Below are positions 39,130 through 46,239 of a stretch of 64,000 nt of DNA, in pieces (position 1 is the first letter of the stretch; the number at the start of each line of letters is the position of its first letter). The notes under the pieces were generated by a model. It saw only the letters and a program-made list of their open reading frames with translations. It was not told the DNA's origin and searched no databases. The translations under genes and the position numbers were made by a program. The stretch comes from Caballeronia cordobensis (GTDB lineage Bacteria > Pseudomonadota > Gammaproteobacteria > Burkholderiales > Burkholderiaceae). The DNA lies in contig NZ_FCNY02000002.1 in assembly GCF_001544575.2 (NCBI RefSeq), positions 310,001 through 374,000 of the forward strand, written 5' to 3'.

Positions 39130-39218
39130 GCTGTCCTCTTCGTTGCACCGGCACTCGCTGCGCCGGGTAGATCAAACTTTCGCTCGTGTTAGGATTGGTC
39201 CCAACATCCGGAGCCTTT

Positions 39219-39440
39219 ATGACAAGCGATCCGATCAAAGCCGGCGATCTTGAATTTCAAATTGCCGTAACCCCACTTCGAGGTGGCGGTTTCACCTACT
39301 CAGTCATCGAGATCAGTCGTGCCGGCACGGACGTCTCCGAAAAACGTCACGACAGCGGGCTCCATTTCGAAACTGAAGATCAGGCGCGTGACGGCGGCGC
39401 GGCGGACGCTCGGCGACGCGTTGCGAAGCTCGGTAGGTAG
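39219..39440 (+). CDS. Cassette protein A, first copy (73 aa)
   Basis: M-T-S-D-P-I-K-A-G-D-L-E-F, then G-G-G-F-T-Y-S-V-I-E-I, R-H-D-S-G and a terminal A-R-R-R. About 40% of residues match the protein at 39902 by eye, without gaps. Predicted alpha/beta, soluble. No known family. First gene of the duplicated A-B cassette. Confidence 0.65.
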   Translation: MTSDPIKAGDLEFQIAVTPLRGGGFTYSVIEISRAGTDVSEKRHDSGLHFETEDQARDGGAADARRRVAKLGR

Positions 39441-39474
39441 TCCATAACCGCGAAGAGCTATAAGGCGTTCCATC

Positions 39475-39726
39475 ATGATTTGCCCATGTAATCCGGCTTT
39501 CGAACACAAAGACGGGAACCTGTTTTTCTACTATCTGATTCATAGAGTCACAGTCCAGGTAAAAGTCGCTCACGCCTGCCTCAGCGAGACTTTCGGTTCC
39601 GATGGCTCGCCACTCGGAGACGAAGCGGCGGTCCTGACGAACATCGAACGAATCTCCGACCTGGTGATCCGGAAGGCATTCGACGGCGAAGAATCGCCAA
39701 TCGGCGTCATGGCCGCTGACTTCTGA
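39475..39726 (+). CDS. Cassette protein B, first copy (83 aa, DUF1488-like)
   Basis: Contains D-G-N-L-F-F-Y-Y-L-I, H-A-C-L-S-E-T-F-G-S-D-G-S and a late N-I-E-R-I and A-A-D-F. The order (hydrophobic strand, C-L-x-x-x-F-G, N-x-x-R-I, D-F) resembles the DUF1488 family of small uncharacterised proteins. Paralogue of 40254-40550. Confidence 0.65.
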   Translation: MICPCNPAFEHKDGNLFFYYLIHRVTVQVKVAHACLSETFGSDGSPLGDEAAVLTNIERISDLVIRKAFDGEESPIGVMAADF

Positions 39727-39901
39727 CGAAGATGTCACCGGCTCCCTCAATGTGGAGCATCTGCAAGTTTTTTTCACTCACGCTCGTTGCTTTATCGGGT
39801 CTCGACGCTTAAATACCGTCCGTTCCTTGATCTCTCGTTTCCTGCCTCAGAAAAAGCGCACAATGGTTCCCCGTTGTGTATGCCTTCCGCTGGAATTCGC
39901 C

Positions 39902-40120
39902 ATGGCGCGCTTGATCAAGGTCGGAAATCATGAGTACCACGTCGTGGTGCATCCGCTGCTGACTGGCGGCTTTGCCTTTACTGTCGTTGACATCGACTTG
40001 ACCGGTCCCAAGGTCACTGAGGCGCGTCACGACAGTGCAATCAGATTCCCTAGCGAAGAGGACGCCTATAGTCGCGGTTCGGCCTACGCTCGTCGGCGCG
40101 CTAGGTTGTTTAGCCGGTGA
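39902..40120 (+). CDS. Cassette protein A, second copy (72 aa)
   Basis: M-A-R-L-I-K-V-G-N-H-E-Y with T-G-G-F-A-F-T-V-V-D-I, R-H-D-S and A-R-R-R at the same spacing as the first copy. The divergence shows an old duplication or separate acquisition rather than a recent copying event. The 175 bp before it contain no gene I can support. Confidence 0.65.
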   Translation: MARLIKVGNHEYHVVVHPLLTGGFAFTVVDIDLTGPKVTEARHDSAIRFPSEEDAYSRGSAYARRRARLFSR

Positions 40121-40253
40121 CTCGCACAGGCAGCTTTGCAGTGCTGCCGTGTTGAGGCCACCCAGTGCTCCGGCCGACATGGCCGCACGACTGATCGAAC
40201 GTTGCGAGTAAGCGTGTTGCGCGTTTTTCACAGCTAACATAGGACGTTCCTTC

Positions 40254-40550
40254 ATGAATGCACTACCTCAGCGACCTGTGCTGCGCCTGGAGGGAGATCT
40301 GTTCTTCAATCAACTGATTGCAGACAAGACGTTCCGAATCCAGGTGACGCACGAATGTCTCGCCGACGTTTTCGGTTCTGACGGTTCACTGACAGGCGAC
40401 AACCGAGCGTTGCAAGTCAACATGCAAAGAATCGTTACCGTCGCGACGCAGAAAATCATGACCGGCATGAAGTCGCCGGTGAAAGTCCTTCGCGCTGACT
40501 TCAAATTCCTCTCTCTGCTAGGCAGCGACACTTTGGGTCACCTCCGGTGA
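40254..40550 (+). CDS. Cassette protein B, second copy (98 aa, DUF1488-like)
   Basis: Shares with the first copy E-G-D-L-F-F, H-E-C-L-A-D-V-F-G-S-D-G-S, N-M-Q-R-I and R-A-D-F, but carries an extra C-terminal tail of about 15 residues. Ribosome site AGGA about 10 bp upstream. Soluble, no membrane segment. Confidence 0.65.
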   Translation: MNALPQRPVLRLEGDLFFNQLIADKTFRIQVTHECLADVFGSDGSLTGDNRALQVNMQRIVTVATQKIMTGMKSPVKVLRADFKFLSLLGSDTLGHLR

Positions 40551-40628
40551 GGCTGACCGTCACGGTCAGAGTGCAACGTCATCAAGTCAGACGGCCGGAT
40601 TACGCGCCGGCGCGCGGGTGGTTGGAAT

Positions 40629-40778
40629 TCAGTGCGCCGCCGGCCAGCGGATGCGCTTTTTCTTCTGCTCGATCTCGTCGAAGTGGCGCTTGGCTCGGAG
40701 ATCCGCGCCGCGAACGAGCGCAATCGCCGAAATCATGGTCACGATGAACAGCAGGACTACTATCTGATATGCGTTCAT
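40629..40778 (-). CDS. Small membrane protein, 49 aa
   Basis: M-N-A-Y-Q-I-V-V-L-L-F-I-V-T-M-I-S forms one membrane helix at residues 4-24; the rest is basic (E-Q-K-K-K-R-I-R-W). Last gene of a four-gene leftward early operon whose members are too short for standard gene callers. High third-position GC in the tail supports coding. Confidence 0.55.
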   Translation of the reverse strand: MNAYQIVVLLFIVTMISAIALVRGADLRAKRHFDEIEQKKKRIRWPAAH

Positions 40779-40804
40779 GGGGTGAGCCTTTTCGGGACCA
40801 GTTA

Positions 40805-40927
40805 TCAGATGCAGCGCGTGTGCGCGCAGCGTTCCATTTCAGCTTTGCGGTGTGCTGTTTCAGAATCGAGCGCCAAGAATGCGGCCGCAACGATGAGGAC
40901 GGCGCCCCAGATCTTGAGCAGAGTCAT
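40805..40927 (-). CDS. Small membrane protein, 40 aa
   Basis: M-T-L-L-K-I-W-G-A-V-L-I-V-A-A-A-F-L-A-L is a single membrane helix; the tail holds two Cys (E-R-C-A-H-T-R-C-I). Its ATG overlaps the stop of the preceding gene (ATGA), arguing for real translation. Confidence 0.55.
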   Translation of the reverse strand: MTLLKIWGAVLIVAAAFLALDSETAHRKAEMERCAHTRCI

Positions 40928-41088
40928 TGCCAAAACGCTCCAGCGCGGAAAGCGGTGCAGAGGAACCAGACGCACGCGATGCCGACGCCGTACAGGCCGA
41001 TGACGCCAATCGCCTTGATCAGTGTGTTCGCATCCTGCAGGCGCTCGACGTCGCGGAGCAGGGCGTTATCGTTGAATGCGCGGTTCAT
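40924..41088 (-). CDS. Small membrane protein, 54 aa
   Basis: M-N-R-A-F-N-D-N-A-L-L-R-D-V-E-R amphipathic start, then a membrane helix at about 25-46 (I-G-V-I-G-L-Y-G-V-G-I-A-C-V-W-F). 4-bp overlaps with the genes on either side. Family unknown. Confidence 0.55.
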   Translation of the reverse strand: MNRAFNDNALLRDVERLQDANTLIKAIGVIGLYGVGIACVWFLCTAFRAGAFWQ

Positions 41089-41258
41089 GCCGTCGCTACT
41101 CCCATGAATTCATCAAATTGCACGTCGCTCATGTCGGTGCAGTCAGTCCAGCCGACTGATACGAGCTGCGCGACTGCGCTCGGGTGATGCCATTCGCCTT
41201 TGGCGCGGGAGGGAGAAACGAGAAACCGAAAACCGATCTGGGCCAGCGTCATCTTCAT
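41085..41258 (-). CDS. First gene of the leftward early operon, 57 aa
   Basis: M-K-M-T-L-A-Q-I-G-F-R-F-L-V-S, later S-V-G-W-T-D-C and acidic F-D-E-F-M-G. The second Met (41252) has the better-spaced GGGAG. Transcribed directly from the predicted promoter and operators at 41290-41330, so it is the lambda-N/cIII positional equivalent, though no similarity to either is seen. Confidence 0.5.
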   Translation of the reverse strand: MKMTLAQIGFRFLVSPSRAKGEWHHPSAVAQLVSVGWTDCTDMSDVQFDEFMGVATA

Positions 41259-41289
41259 CTCCCGCACAGCTCGTCGAGTGCATGGAGAC

Positions 41290-41330
41290 ATAATACAAAG
41301 GTATTTGCGAAAAGTAAATACGAACGTATT
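41290..41330 (-). promoter_or_regulatory. Leftward early promoter with two repressor operators (PL/OL-like)
   Basis: On the minus strand: -35 TTTACT (41313-41318), 17-bp spacer, -10 TATTAT (41290-41295). Two palindromic sites overlap it: AATACAAAGGTATT (41292-41305) and AATACGAACGTATT (41317-41330), both of the form AATAC-N4-GTATT also present between the repressor and cro genes. Centres are 25 bp apart. Binding by the repressor should block the promoter. Confidence 0.72.
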
Positions 41331-41391
41331 TGAGCGATATGGCTAATTTGTAACAGAGGCTGCCAGAGTGGCGTTGCGCGGCGCGCGCGCA

Positions 41392-41417
41392 ACAAAAAAC
41401 CCGCCGAAGCGGGTTTT
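41392..41417 (-). terminator. Terminator of the repressor operon
   Basis: Stem CCCGC / GCGGG with loop CGAA, flanked by A and T runs on both sides so it can act in both directions. Leftward, it ends transcription from the repressor side before the PL-like promoter region. Confidence 0.8.
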
Positions 41418-41438
41418 CACTCAGATTGGGCGAGGGGC

Positions 41439-41735
41439 TTACGCGTGCGGAACGACGAAGCGTGCGAGGTAGAACACAACCGCGCAAAGGGTCGCAGCCA
41501 TTCCTATGATCTTCCAGGTCTGTGCGTTCAGGGACTCGTGGAGCTCGGAGCGCAGCTTCTGCTGATCCTCCTTGGAGGCGAGCGCGTCCATCCGCGTCTC
41601 AATCTTGATGAGACGATCGCGGGTATCGAGACTTGCAGCTTCGAGGGCTGCGATGCGTTGTTCCATGCGCCCATCATCGCCGCCGCCGCCGCTAGTGTCA
41701 ATGTCCCGAATCAGTTTGAGCCTGCGGTCACTCAT
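41439..41735 (-). CDS. Coiled-coil membrane-anchored phage protein, 98 aa
   Basis: N-terminal basic part with a G-G-G-G-D-D-G linker, central coiled coil (A-A-L-E-A-A-S-L-D-T-R-D-R-L-I-K-I-E), then a C-terminal membrane helix (I-I-G-M-A-A-T-L-C-A-V-V-F-Y-L-A). The layout resembles small phage proteins of unknown function that sit with the tail in the membrane. Downstream of the repressor, so expressed in the lysogen. Confidence 0.65.
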   Translation of the reverse strand: MSDRRLKLIRDIDTSGGGGDDGRMEQRIAALEAASLDTRDRLIKIETRMDALASKEDQQKLRSELHESLNAQTWKIIGMAATLCAVVFYLARFVVPHA

Positions 41736-41964
41736 TCGCGATGTCCTCGTCGAACATTTCTATATAGCCGCACGCCGCGCAACGAAATACCCTCACGGTG
41801 AAAATTCTGTCATTGGGGTACACGGCCTGCAGCGCATCGCCGACGCGCATTCCGGCCGTCGCGCGCTGTACGTGAACGCCCATGAGGCCCCAAGCAGAGC
41901 CTTCCGTTGTTGGAATTGGCTGGAGGAGGCCGTGTTCGTACCGGCAGGTTGGCGCGATTTTCAC
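41728..41964 (-). CDS. Small phage protein with C-terminal Cys pair, 78 aa (GTG start)
   Basis: GTG start at 41964 preceded by AGGAAGAG at 6 bp, better than the upstream ATG at 42054, which would overlap the repressor gene. Sequence K-I-A-P-T-C-R-Y, later F-R-C-A-A-C-G-Y-I-E-M-F. The C-x-x-C may bind metal. Overlaps the next gene by 8 bp and follows the repressor by 16 bp. Confidence 0.6.
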   Translation of the reverse strand: MKIAPTCRYEHGLLQPIPTTEGSAWGLMGVHVQRATAGMRVGDALQAVYPNDRIFTVRVFRCAACGYIEMFDEDIANE

Positions 41965-41980
41965 TTCGCTCTTCCTAGGG

Positions 41981-42880
41981 CTAGTCCGGCCGCCATGCGG
42001 ATGGCTTAGCGATCCATCCGACAAAGTGCATCTTTTCGATCTCGCTATCGGCAAAGGCGAGAGTCCCGTGAACTTCGTTCGTGGACATGAGATGGACCCG
42101 ACCGGCGCGGCGATACATAAATTCTTTCACCATGACGCGTCCGTCTCTCGATTTGACGAGAACTTCGTCACCCGGCTCGATCTCGTGGTTTGGCTCGACG
42201 ACGACGAACTCGCCGTCCTTAATGCGCGGCCTCATCGAATCGCCCTTGCACCGCAGTGCGTACGCGTCCTTATCCTTGCTGGGGACGTCGACGAAGCCAT
42301 CCCCGTGACCGACGGGATACTCCACGTCGGCCCAAAATCCGTTATCTCCGAGCTGGGCCATTCCTACCACCGGTACGCCCCGCCAGCCAGTGACGGGAAT
42401 GGGTTCATATTCATCGTTGTATCGAACCGCGGTCTTGCGCGACCCCTTCCCCAGCATTAGCCAAACGGAATTGACGCCGAACGCCTCTTGCAGCGCGACG
42501 GCCTGGTCAACGCCGATCTGCTGAGTTTTCCCGGACAGCCATCCGGCGACCTCTTCGTCGGTCGTGCCGGCCGCCGCCGAAACTTTGGAGATGTTGCCTT
42601 CCGCTTCGTCGATGATGGACTTGATCCTATCAGCCAAGCCGGAGGCGCCCATTGCTGGAATAGAGCCGCTTTTCCCTGTCTGATCACTCGTTGACGTAAG
42701 CCATTCGACAGTCACCCCTAGGGCCGCCGCGATCTTGGGCAACGCGGTCGAGCTCTTATTTCGGCCGCTTTCGAGGTGGCCGATTGTCCCTTGGCTGACG
42801 CCGGCCCGCCCGGCGAGGTCCTGTTGTGACCAGCCGAGCTTTGTGCGGGCTTCAATCAGACGTTTTCCAATATTACTCAT
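41981..42880 (-). CDS. cI: CI-type prophage repressor (HTH + S24 LexA-like peptidase)
   Basis: 299 residues from M-S-N-I-G-K-R-L. HTH at 5-60 (W-S-Q-Q-D-L-A-G-R-A-G-V-S-Q-G-T-I), a second HTH-like segment at about 90-145 (K-V-S-A-A-A-G-T-T-D-E-E-V-A-G-W), and the S24 domain from 190 with catalytic Ser in C-K-G-D-S-M-R-P and Lys in V-M-V-K-E-F. The self-cleavage site is probably near residue 180. Keeps the prophage silent and is cleaved when RecA is activated. Autoregulation through the operators at its 5' end is likely. Confidence 0.93.
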   Translation of the reverse strand: MSNIGKRLIEARTKLGWSQQDLAGRAGVSQGTIGHLESGRNKSSTALPKIAAALGVTVEWLTSTSDQTGKSGSIPAMGASGLADRIKSIIDEAEGNISKVSAAAGTTDEEVAGWLSGKTQQIGVDQAVALQEAFGVNSVWLMLGKGSRKTAVRYNDEYEPIPVTGWRGVPVVGMAQLGDNGFWADVEYPVGHGDGFVDVPSKDKDAYALRCKGDSMRPRIKDGEFVVVEPNHEIEPGDEVLVKSRDGRVMVKEFMYRRAGRVHLMSTNEVHGTLAFADSEIEKMHFVGWIAKPSAWRPD

Positions 42881-42946
42881 GTATTGGATTGTGCCCGATG
42901 AGTCAACTACGGTGGTATTGACGTCTAAATACATATGTATTAGAAT
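42872..42946 (+). promoter_or_regulatory. Repressor-cro control region: three operators and rightward promoter (OR/PR-like)
   Basis: Three sites of the form AATAC-N4-GTATT: ATTACTCATGTATT (42872-42885, one mismatch, covering the repressor start codon), ACTACGGTGGTATT (42906-42919, one mismatch) and the perfect palindrome AATACATATGTATT (42928-42941). The rightward promoter has -35 TTGACG (42918-42923), 17-bp spacer and -10 TAGAAT (42941-42946); the last operator fills the spacer. Confidence 0.72.
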
Positions 42947-42978
42947 GAAGCCGTTATCACTTGGAATGGGGCAGCCAA

Positions 42979-43179
42979 ATGGACGCGCGACAGCTCGTCG
43001 TTTCGATTCGAAAGCGAGGGCTTTCTCAAGAGGAGATCGCAGAGCGTTGCGGCCTTTCGCAAGGCGCGATCAGCCACATCGAGACCGGCCGTCGAAAGGA
43101 CGTCCGCGCGACCACGAAAGACAGTCTTGTGAGGCTGCACGAAGAACTTGCCTCTGAAAGCAACGCGGAGCCGGCATGA
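42979..43179 (+). CDS. cro: Cro-like HTH regulator, 66 aa
   Basis: HTH at residues 13-40 (L-S-Q-E-E-I-A-E-R-C-G-L-S-Q-G-A-I-S-H). Small size, divergence from the repressor and position directly under the predicted PR make it the Cro equivalent. ATG at 42979; an upstream TTG has no site. Overlaps the next gene by 4 bp. Confidence 0.85.
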   Translation: MDARQLVVSIRKRGLSQEEIAERCGLSQGAISHIETGRRKDVRATTKDSLVRLHEELASESNAEPA

Positions 43180-43352
43180 CGGAAGCGCCGCTCACCGCCA
43201 CCGAGCAGAAAGAGATTCGAGGCATGTTGCTCGAACTCATTGCGAAGGGCTTTCCTGAAGGAGCGCTTGATGAGGCGCGTAAGAAGGCGGTCCTGCAACT
43301 CCGGAGACTGAAAGTGGAGTCAGCAGGACCAGCCAAAGCAGCGAAGCAATAG
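43176..43352 (+). CDS. Small basic/acidic phage protein, 58 aa
   Basis: M-T-E-A-P-L-T-A-T-E-Q-K-E-I-R-G-M-L, one long amphipathic helix with Lys-rich end. Coupled to cro by ATGA. Family unknown. Confidence 0.6.
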   Translation: MTEAPLTATEQKEIRGMLLELIAKGFPEGALDEARKKAVLQLRRLKVESAGPAKAAKQ

Positions 43353-43368
43353 GCGAGTGTCCTTCTTG

Positions 43369-43401
43369 TGCCGGTCTGAGAATGGGGTTCTGCCGGTCTG
43401 A
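43369..43401. repeat. 11-bp direct repeat upstream of the CII-like gene
   Basis: TGCCGGTCTGA at 43369-43379 and again at 43391-43401, start to start 22 bp, i.e. two helical turns. In the 194-bp gap between the cro operon and the YmfL-like gene, where an activator site would be expected. The rest of the gap is T-rich and holds no gene. Confidence 0.55.
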
Positions 43402-43546
43402 TTGAGGACTACTAAGCTCGCCGTGGTCTCCTGCGCCGCACCTCGTTTTCATTTTGTTTTACCCCGTAAATCGTGTTGTTTTTGTTGTTGGAAGAAGTAT
43501 CCAGCAACGAACAATCCGGGAACACCACTAGTTGAGGTATGCAATC

Positions 43547-44044
43547 GTGGGCTTTCGTCAAGCGTATGTGCAAATGATCGAGTCGGCCGGTGGCCGCGAT
43601 CGGATGGCCGCCGAACTCGGTCTTACGACGCAGGCACTGGACAACCGTGTGTATGAGAAGGGCACACCGCCGCAGCGCGTACACCCGGACATGGCGATGC
43701 AGATGCAGGTCGCGAGCGGCACGACGCTGTTCGCCGCAGAGGTTGCGCGCCAGTCGGGCGGCACGTTCATTCCTCTGCCGCAGGTTAGCGACCAGATCGA
43801 CAACGAGCAGATTCAAGACAAATTCATGCGACTTGTCGAGCGCGTCGGCCAGCTCGCGACGCGGCACCGCGAAGCTACATCCGACGGCCACGTCGACAAG
43901 AACGAGCGCGCAGATCTGGACGGCATCGCGCACGAGCTGCACCGCGACGTTCAAGAAATGCTGTCTCTGACGTACGTGATCTATTGCCCCGCCGAGTCGG
44001 TCGCGCCGGCTGTGCCGCACATCGCCGCGCGCAAGGCGTCGTGA
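43547..44044 (+). CDS. YmfL/CII-like phage regulatory protein
   Basis: 165 residues from a GTG at 43547, preceded by GAGG. Residues 1-50 form an HTH of the CII/YmfL kind (G-G-R-D-R-M-A-A-E-L-G-L-T-T-Q-A-L-D-N-R). C-terminal part is helical. In lambdoid phages proteins in this place activate the lysogeny promoters. The upstream TTG at 43532 is a possible alternative start. Confidence 0.75.
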   Translation: MGFRQAYVQMIESAGGRDRMAAELGLTTQALDNRVYEKGTPPQRVHPDMAMQMQVASGTTLFAAEVARQSGGTFIPLPQVSDQIDNEQIQDKFMRLVERVGQLATRHREATSDGHVDKNERADLDGIAHELHRDVQEMLSLTYVIYCPAESVAPAVPHIAARKAS

Positions 44045-44388
44045 TGCAGATCGCCGCCTGTCCGAACCAGATCTCCGCCTTCGACCTCATCGACCGCGAA
44101 CCCACCATGAAAGCTTCCCGGACCCAGATCGACGCGTATCACGCGCTGTCGCTCGACGAGATCAGCGACTCGCAGCGCCGCATCCTCGACGTGTTCAAGG
44201 GCGACAGCCGCGTGCTGCTGACCCGCGACGAGATCGCCGCCCGCGCGAACCTCCAGATCTCGACCGTGTGCGGCCGCGTGAATGAACTCGTGAAGGGCGA
44301 AGTGCTCGCCGTGCGCGACTCGGCGCGCCGGCCGGGCCGCCGTTGCCGTCAGCAACTCATCGGCCTTCCCGTCGAGGTGGCAGCGTGA
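44044..44388 (+). CDS. Winged-helix phage protein, 114 aa
   Basis: M-Q-I-A-A-C-P-N-Q-I-S-A-F then a helical lead and a winged HTH about residues 58-100 (L-T-R-D-E-I-A-A-R-A-N-L-Q-I-S-T-V-C-G-R-V). Overlaps the CII-like gene (TGATG) and the replication gene (GTGA). Possibly a replication or gene-control helper. Confidence 0.7.
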   Translation: MQIAACPNQISAFDLIDREPTMKASRTQIDAYHALSLDEISDSQRRILDVFKGDSRVLLTRDEIAARANLQISTVCGRVNELVKGEVLAVRDSARRPGRRCRQQLIGLPVEVAA

Positions 44389-45356
44389 GCACGAAGACGA
44401 TGCCGTGGTTCCGGATGTACACCGACTTCCTCAACGACCCGAAGATGATCTCGCTCGCGTTCGAAGATCAGCGTCACTTCATCGGCGTGCTCGCGTTGAA
44501 GGGGGAAGGCACGCTCGATAACGACTGCGCTCCCGAACTGCTGACGCGCATCGTCGCGCAGCGCCTCTGGATCGATCACTCGGTCGTCGGCGAAGTAAAG
44601 CGTCGCTTGGTGGCTGCAGGCCTGATCGACGAGAACTGGCAGCCGCTGGCGTGGGAGAAACGCCAGATGCGCTCCGACTCCAGCACCGAACGTGTTCGCG
44701 CTCATCGCGAGAAGGCGAAACAAACACGTAACGACGATGAAACGTTGCAGGAGCGTTCCAGTAACGCCCTAGATAAGAAGAGAGAAGAAGAGATAAGAGA
44801 AGAGGAGAGTGAAACGAAACCCGCGCGGCGTGCGCCGCGAGTTGCGTTGCATTCGCAGATTCGCAGCCTTGAACTTCCTGGAGGCATCCCTGCAGACGTT
44901 TGGGCCATGTGGTGCGAGCACCGCGAGGCAAAGACCAAGGAAGCGCCTTGGACGCTTGCCGCGGCGAAGGTTTCGATCAAGCGCATGGCGAAGCTGGCCT
45001 CTGAAGGCCAAGCGGCCGACGTCACGGTCGAGGAAGCGGTGCTGCGCGGCTGGACCGGGTTGTTTCCGGTGAAGCAGCAGGGCGCGTCGTCCTCCGGCGG
45101 CGCGGTGGTCCCCGCGGATTGGTGGAAGAGCGAGGCCGGGTATCTCGAGCTCGGAAAGCAGCTTGGCGTCGATCGGGCGAAGTTCCAGTTCTTCGAGCAG
45201 TACAAGGCGCGGGTCTGCAAGCTCGCTGGCCCGGGCGAATGGATGGAAGACCTCCTGCGCGCAGTCGGCCGCGAGAGCGAGGAGCGGTACGAAGCGCTCT
45301 ACGCCTACTTCAACGACATCCCGCGCGACAAGAACGGCAACACGGAGGCCGCATGA
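44385..45356 (+). CDS. Phage replication protein (O/DnaT-like position)
   Basis: 323 residues from a GTG. N-terminal winged-helix part (P-W-F-R-M-Y-T-D-F-L-N-D-P-K, residues 6-19) typical of phage replication initiators; a very charged linker (K-K-R-E-E-E-I-R-E-E-E at about 140) and a C-terminal DnaT-like segment with W-x-x-W-C-E-H-R and D-W-W-K-S-E-A-G. By position and layout it should load the host helicase at the phage origin; no AT-rich iterons were found in the gene. Confidence 0.72.
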   Translation: MSTKTMPWFRMYTDFLNDPKMISLAFEDQRHFIGVLALKGEGTLDNDCAPELLTRIVAQRLWIDHSVVGEVKRRLVAAGLIDENWQPLAWEKRQMRSDSSTERVRAHREKAKQTRNDDETLQERSSNALDKKREEEIREEESETKPARRAPRVALHSQIRSLELPGGIPADVWAMWCEHREAKTKEAPWTLAAAKVSIKRMAKLASEGQAADVTVEEAVLRGWTGLFPVKQQGASSSGGAVVPADWWKSEAGYLELGKQLGVDRAKFQFFEQYKARVCKLAGPGEWMEDLLRAVGRESEERYEALYAYFNDIPRDKNGNTEAA

Positions 45357-45676
45357 ACATCAGAAAGCTCGCACGAGACGGCGTGCTCGACCTTTTCCTT
45401 GCCGCGTGCTTCTACCTTTGGCTCGTGTGTGACGTGGGCGCGGCGCGGACGCTGGTCCACGTGTACGTGACGCTGGTCGCCGTCTGCCTCTGGATCGCCG
45501 CGATCACATTCAAATCTGAAGACTTCGAGCGGTTTGCGCCGGTCAACGCCACATACGACCTGATCAGTTCTCTCGCGATTGTCTTGGCCCTCGTGTGGGC
45601 GGGTGAAGGCGCTCTCGCCACGGTCGTGTTTGCTCCGTATTTGGTGGTTCTGGCCAAGAGGGAAGCGAAGAAATGA
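45353..45676 (+). CDS. Multi-pass membrane phage protein, 107 aa
   Basis: Three hydrophobic segments at about 10-28, 33-50 and 72-98, with a polar loop F-K-S-E-D-F-E-R. Ends A-K-R-E-A-K-K. Overlaps both neighbours by 4 bp. No holin-like context: it lies in the replication operon. Function unknown. Confidence 0.65.
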   Translation: MNIRKLARDGVLDLFLAACFYLWLVCDVGAARTLVHVYVTLVAVCLWIAAITFKSEDFERFAPVNATYDLISSLAIVLALVWAGEGALATVVFAPYLVVLAKREAKK

Positions 45677-46239
45677 CGAAACGAACGACAGCGCTCCGCT
45701 ATCCCGAAGGCACCGACAAGGTCGGCACGGCCACCGTGCGCGAAGAGCACGGCATCTGCGGATACGCGCAACGCAAGCTCGCCGAGATCCACGGCACGAA
45801 GCCGAACAGCGAATTCGACGACATCGCGTCGTGCGCAGAGCCGGTCAAGTCGCTCGCTCCGGCGGCGCGCAAGACGGCCCCGCCGCGCGAAGCCGCAAAG
45901 AAAGCCATGCAGGCGCTGGGACGGCTGAAGGCGGGCGCAATGAACGCCACGGAGCGCCGCTACGCCGCTCACCTTGAGCAGCGTAAGCACGCCGGCGACA
46001 TCGTCTGGTTCCGGTTCGAGGGCATTAAGTTCCGCCTGGCTGACAACACGTTCTACACGCCTGATTTCGCCGTGATGCTCGCGAGCGGCGAGCTGGAGTG
46101 TCACGAGGTGAAGGGCCACTGGCAAGACGACGCGCGGGTAAAGGTGAAGGTCGTCGCCGACCAGTACCCGCTTCGATTCATCGCGGTGACGGCAAATGCG
46201 AAAAAGTCCGGCGGCGGCTGGGCTGTGGAGGAATTCTGA
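45673..46239 (+). CDS. DUF1064 phage nuclease-fold protein
   Basis: 188 residues. The C-terminal 100 residues match the DUF1064 pattern, a PD-(D/E)XK-type endonuclease fold: E-R-R-Y-A-A-H-L-E, W-F-R-F-E-G-I-K-F-R-L-A, T-P-D-F-A-V-M and E-C-H-E-V-K-G-H-W (D...E-V-K catalytic set). N-terminal 85 residues are a less conserved, basic arm. Likely acts on phage DNA during replication or recombination. Confidence 0.82.
   Translation: MTKRTTALRYPEGTDKVGTATVREEHGICGYAQRKLAEIHGTKPNSEFDDIASCAEPVKSLAPAARKTAPPREAAKKAMQALGRLKAGAMNATERRYAAHLEQRKHAGDIVWFRFEGIKFRLADNTFYTPDFAVMLASGELECHEVKGHWQDDARVKVKVVADQYPLRFIAVTANAKKSGGGWAVEEF

Noticed and set aside
40553-40569. CTGACCGTCACGGTCAG hairpin as terminator
   Set aside because: Short stem without a following T run on either strand.
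45353-45676. Three-helix protein as phage holin
   Set aside because: Lies inside the early replication operon, not beside an endolysin; no lysis gene is visible in the window.
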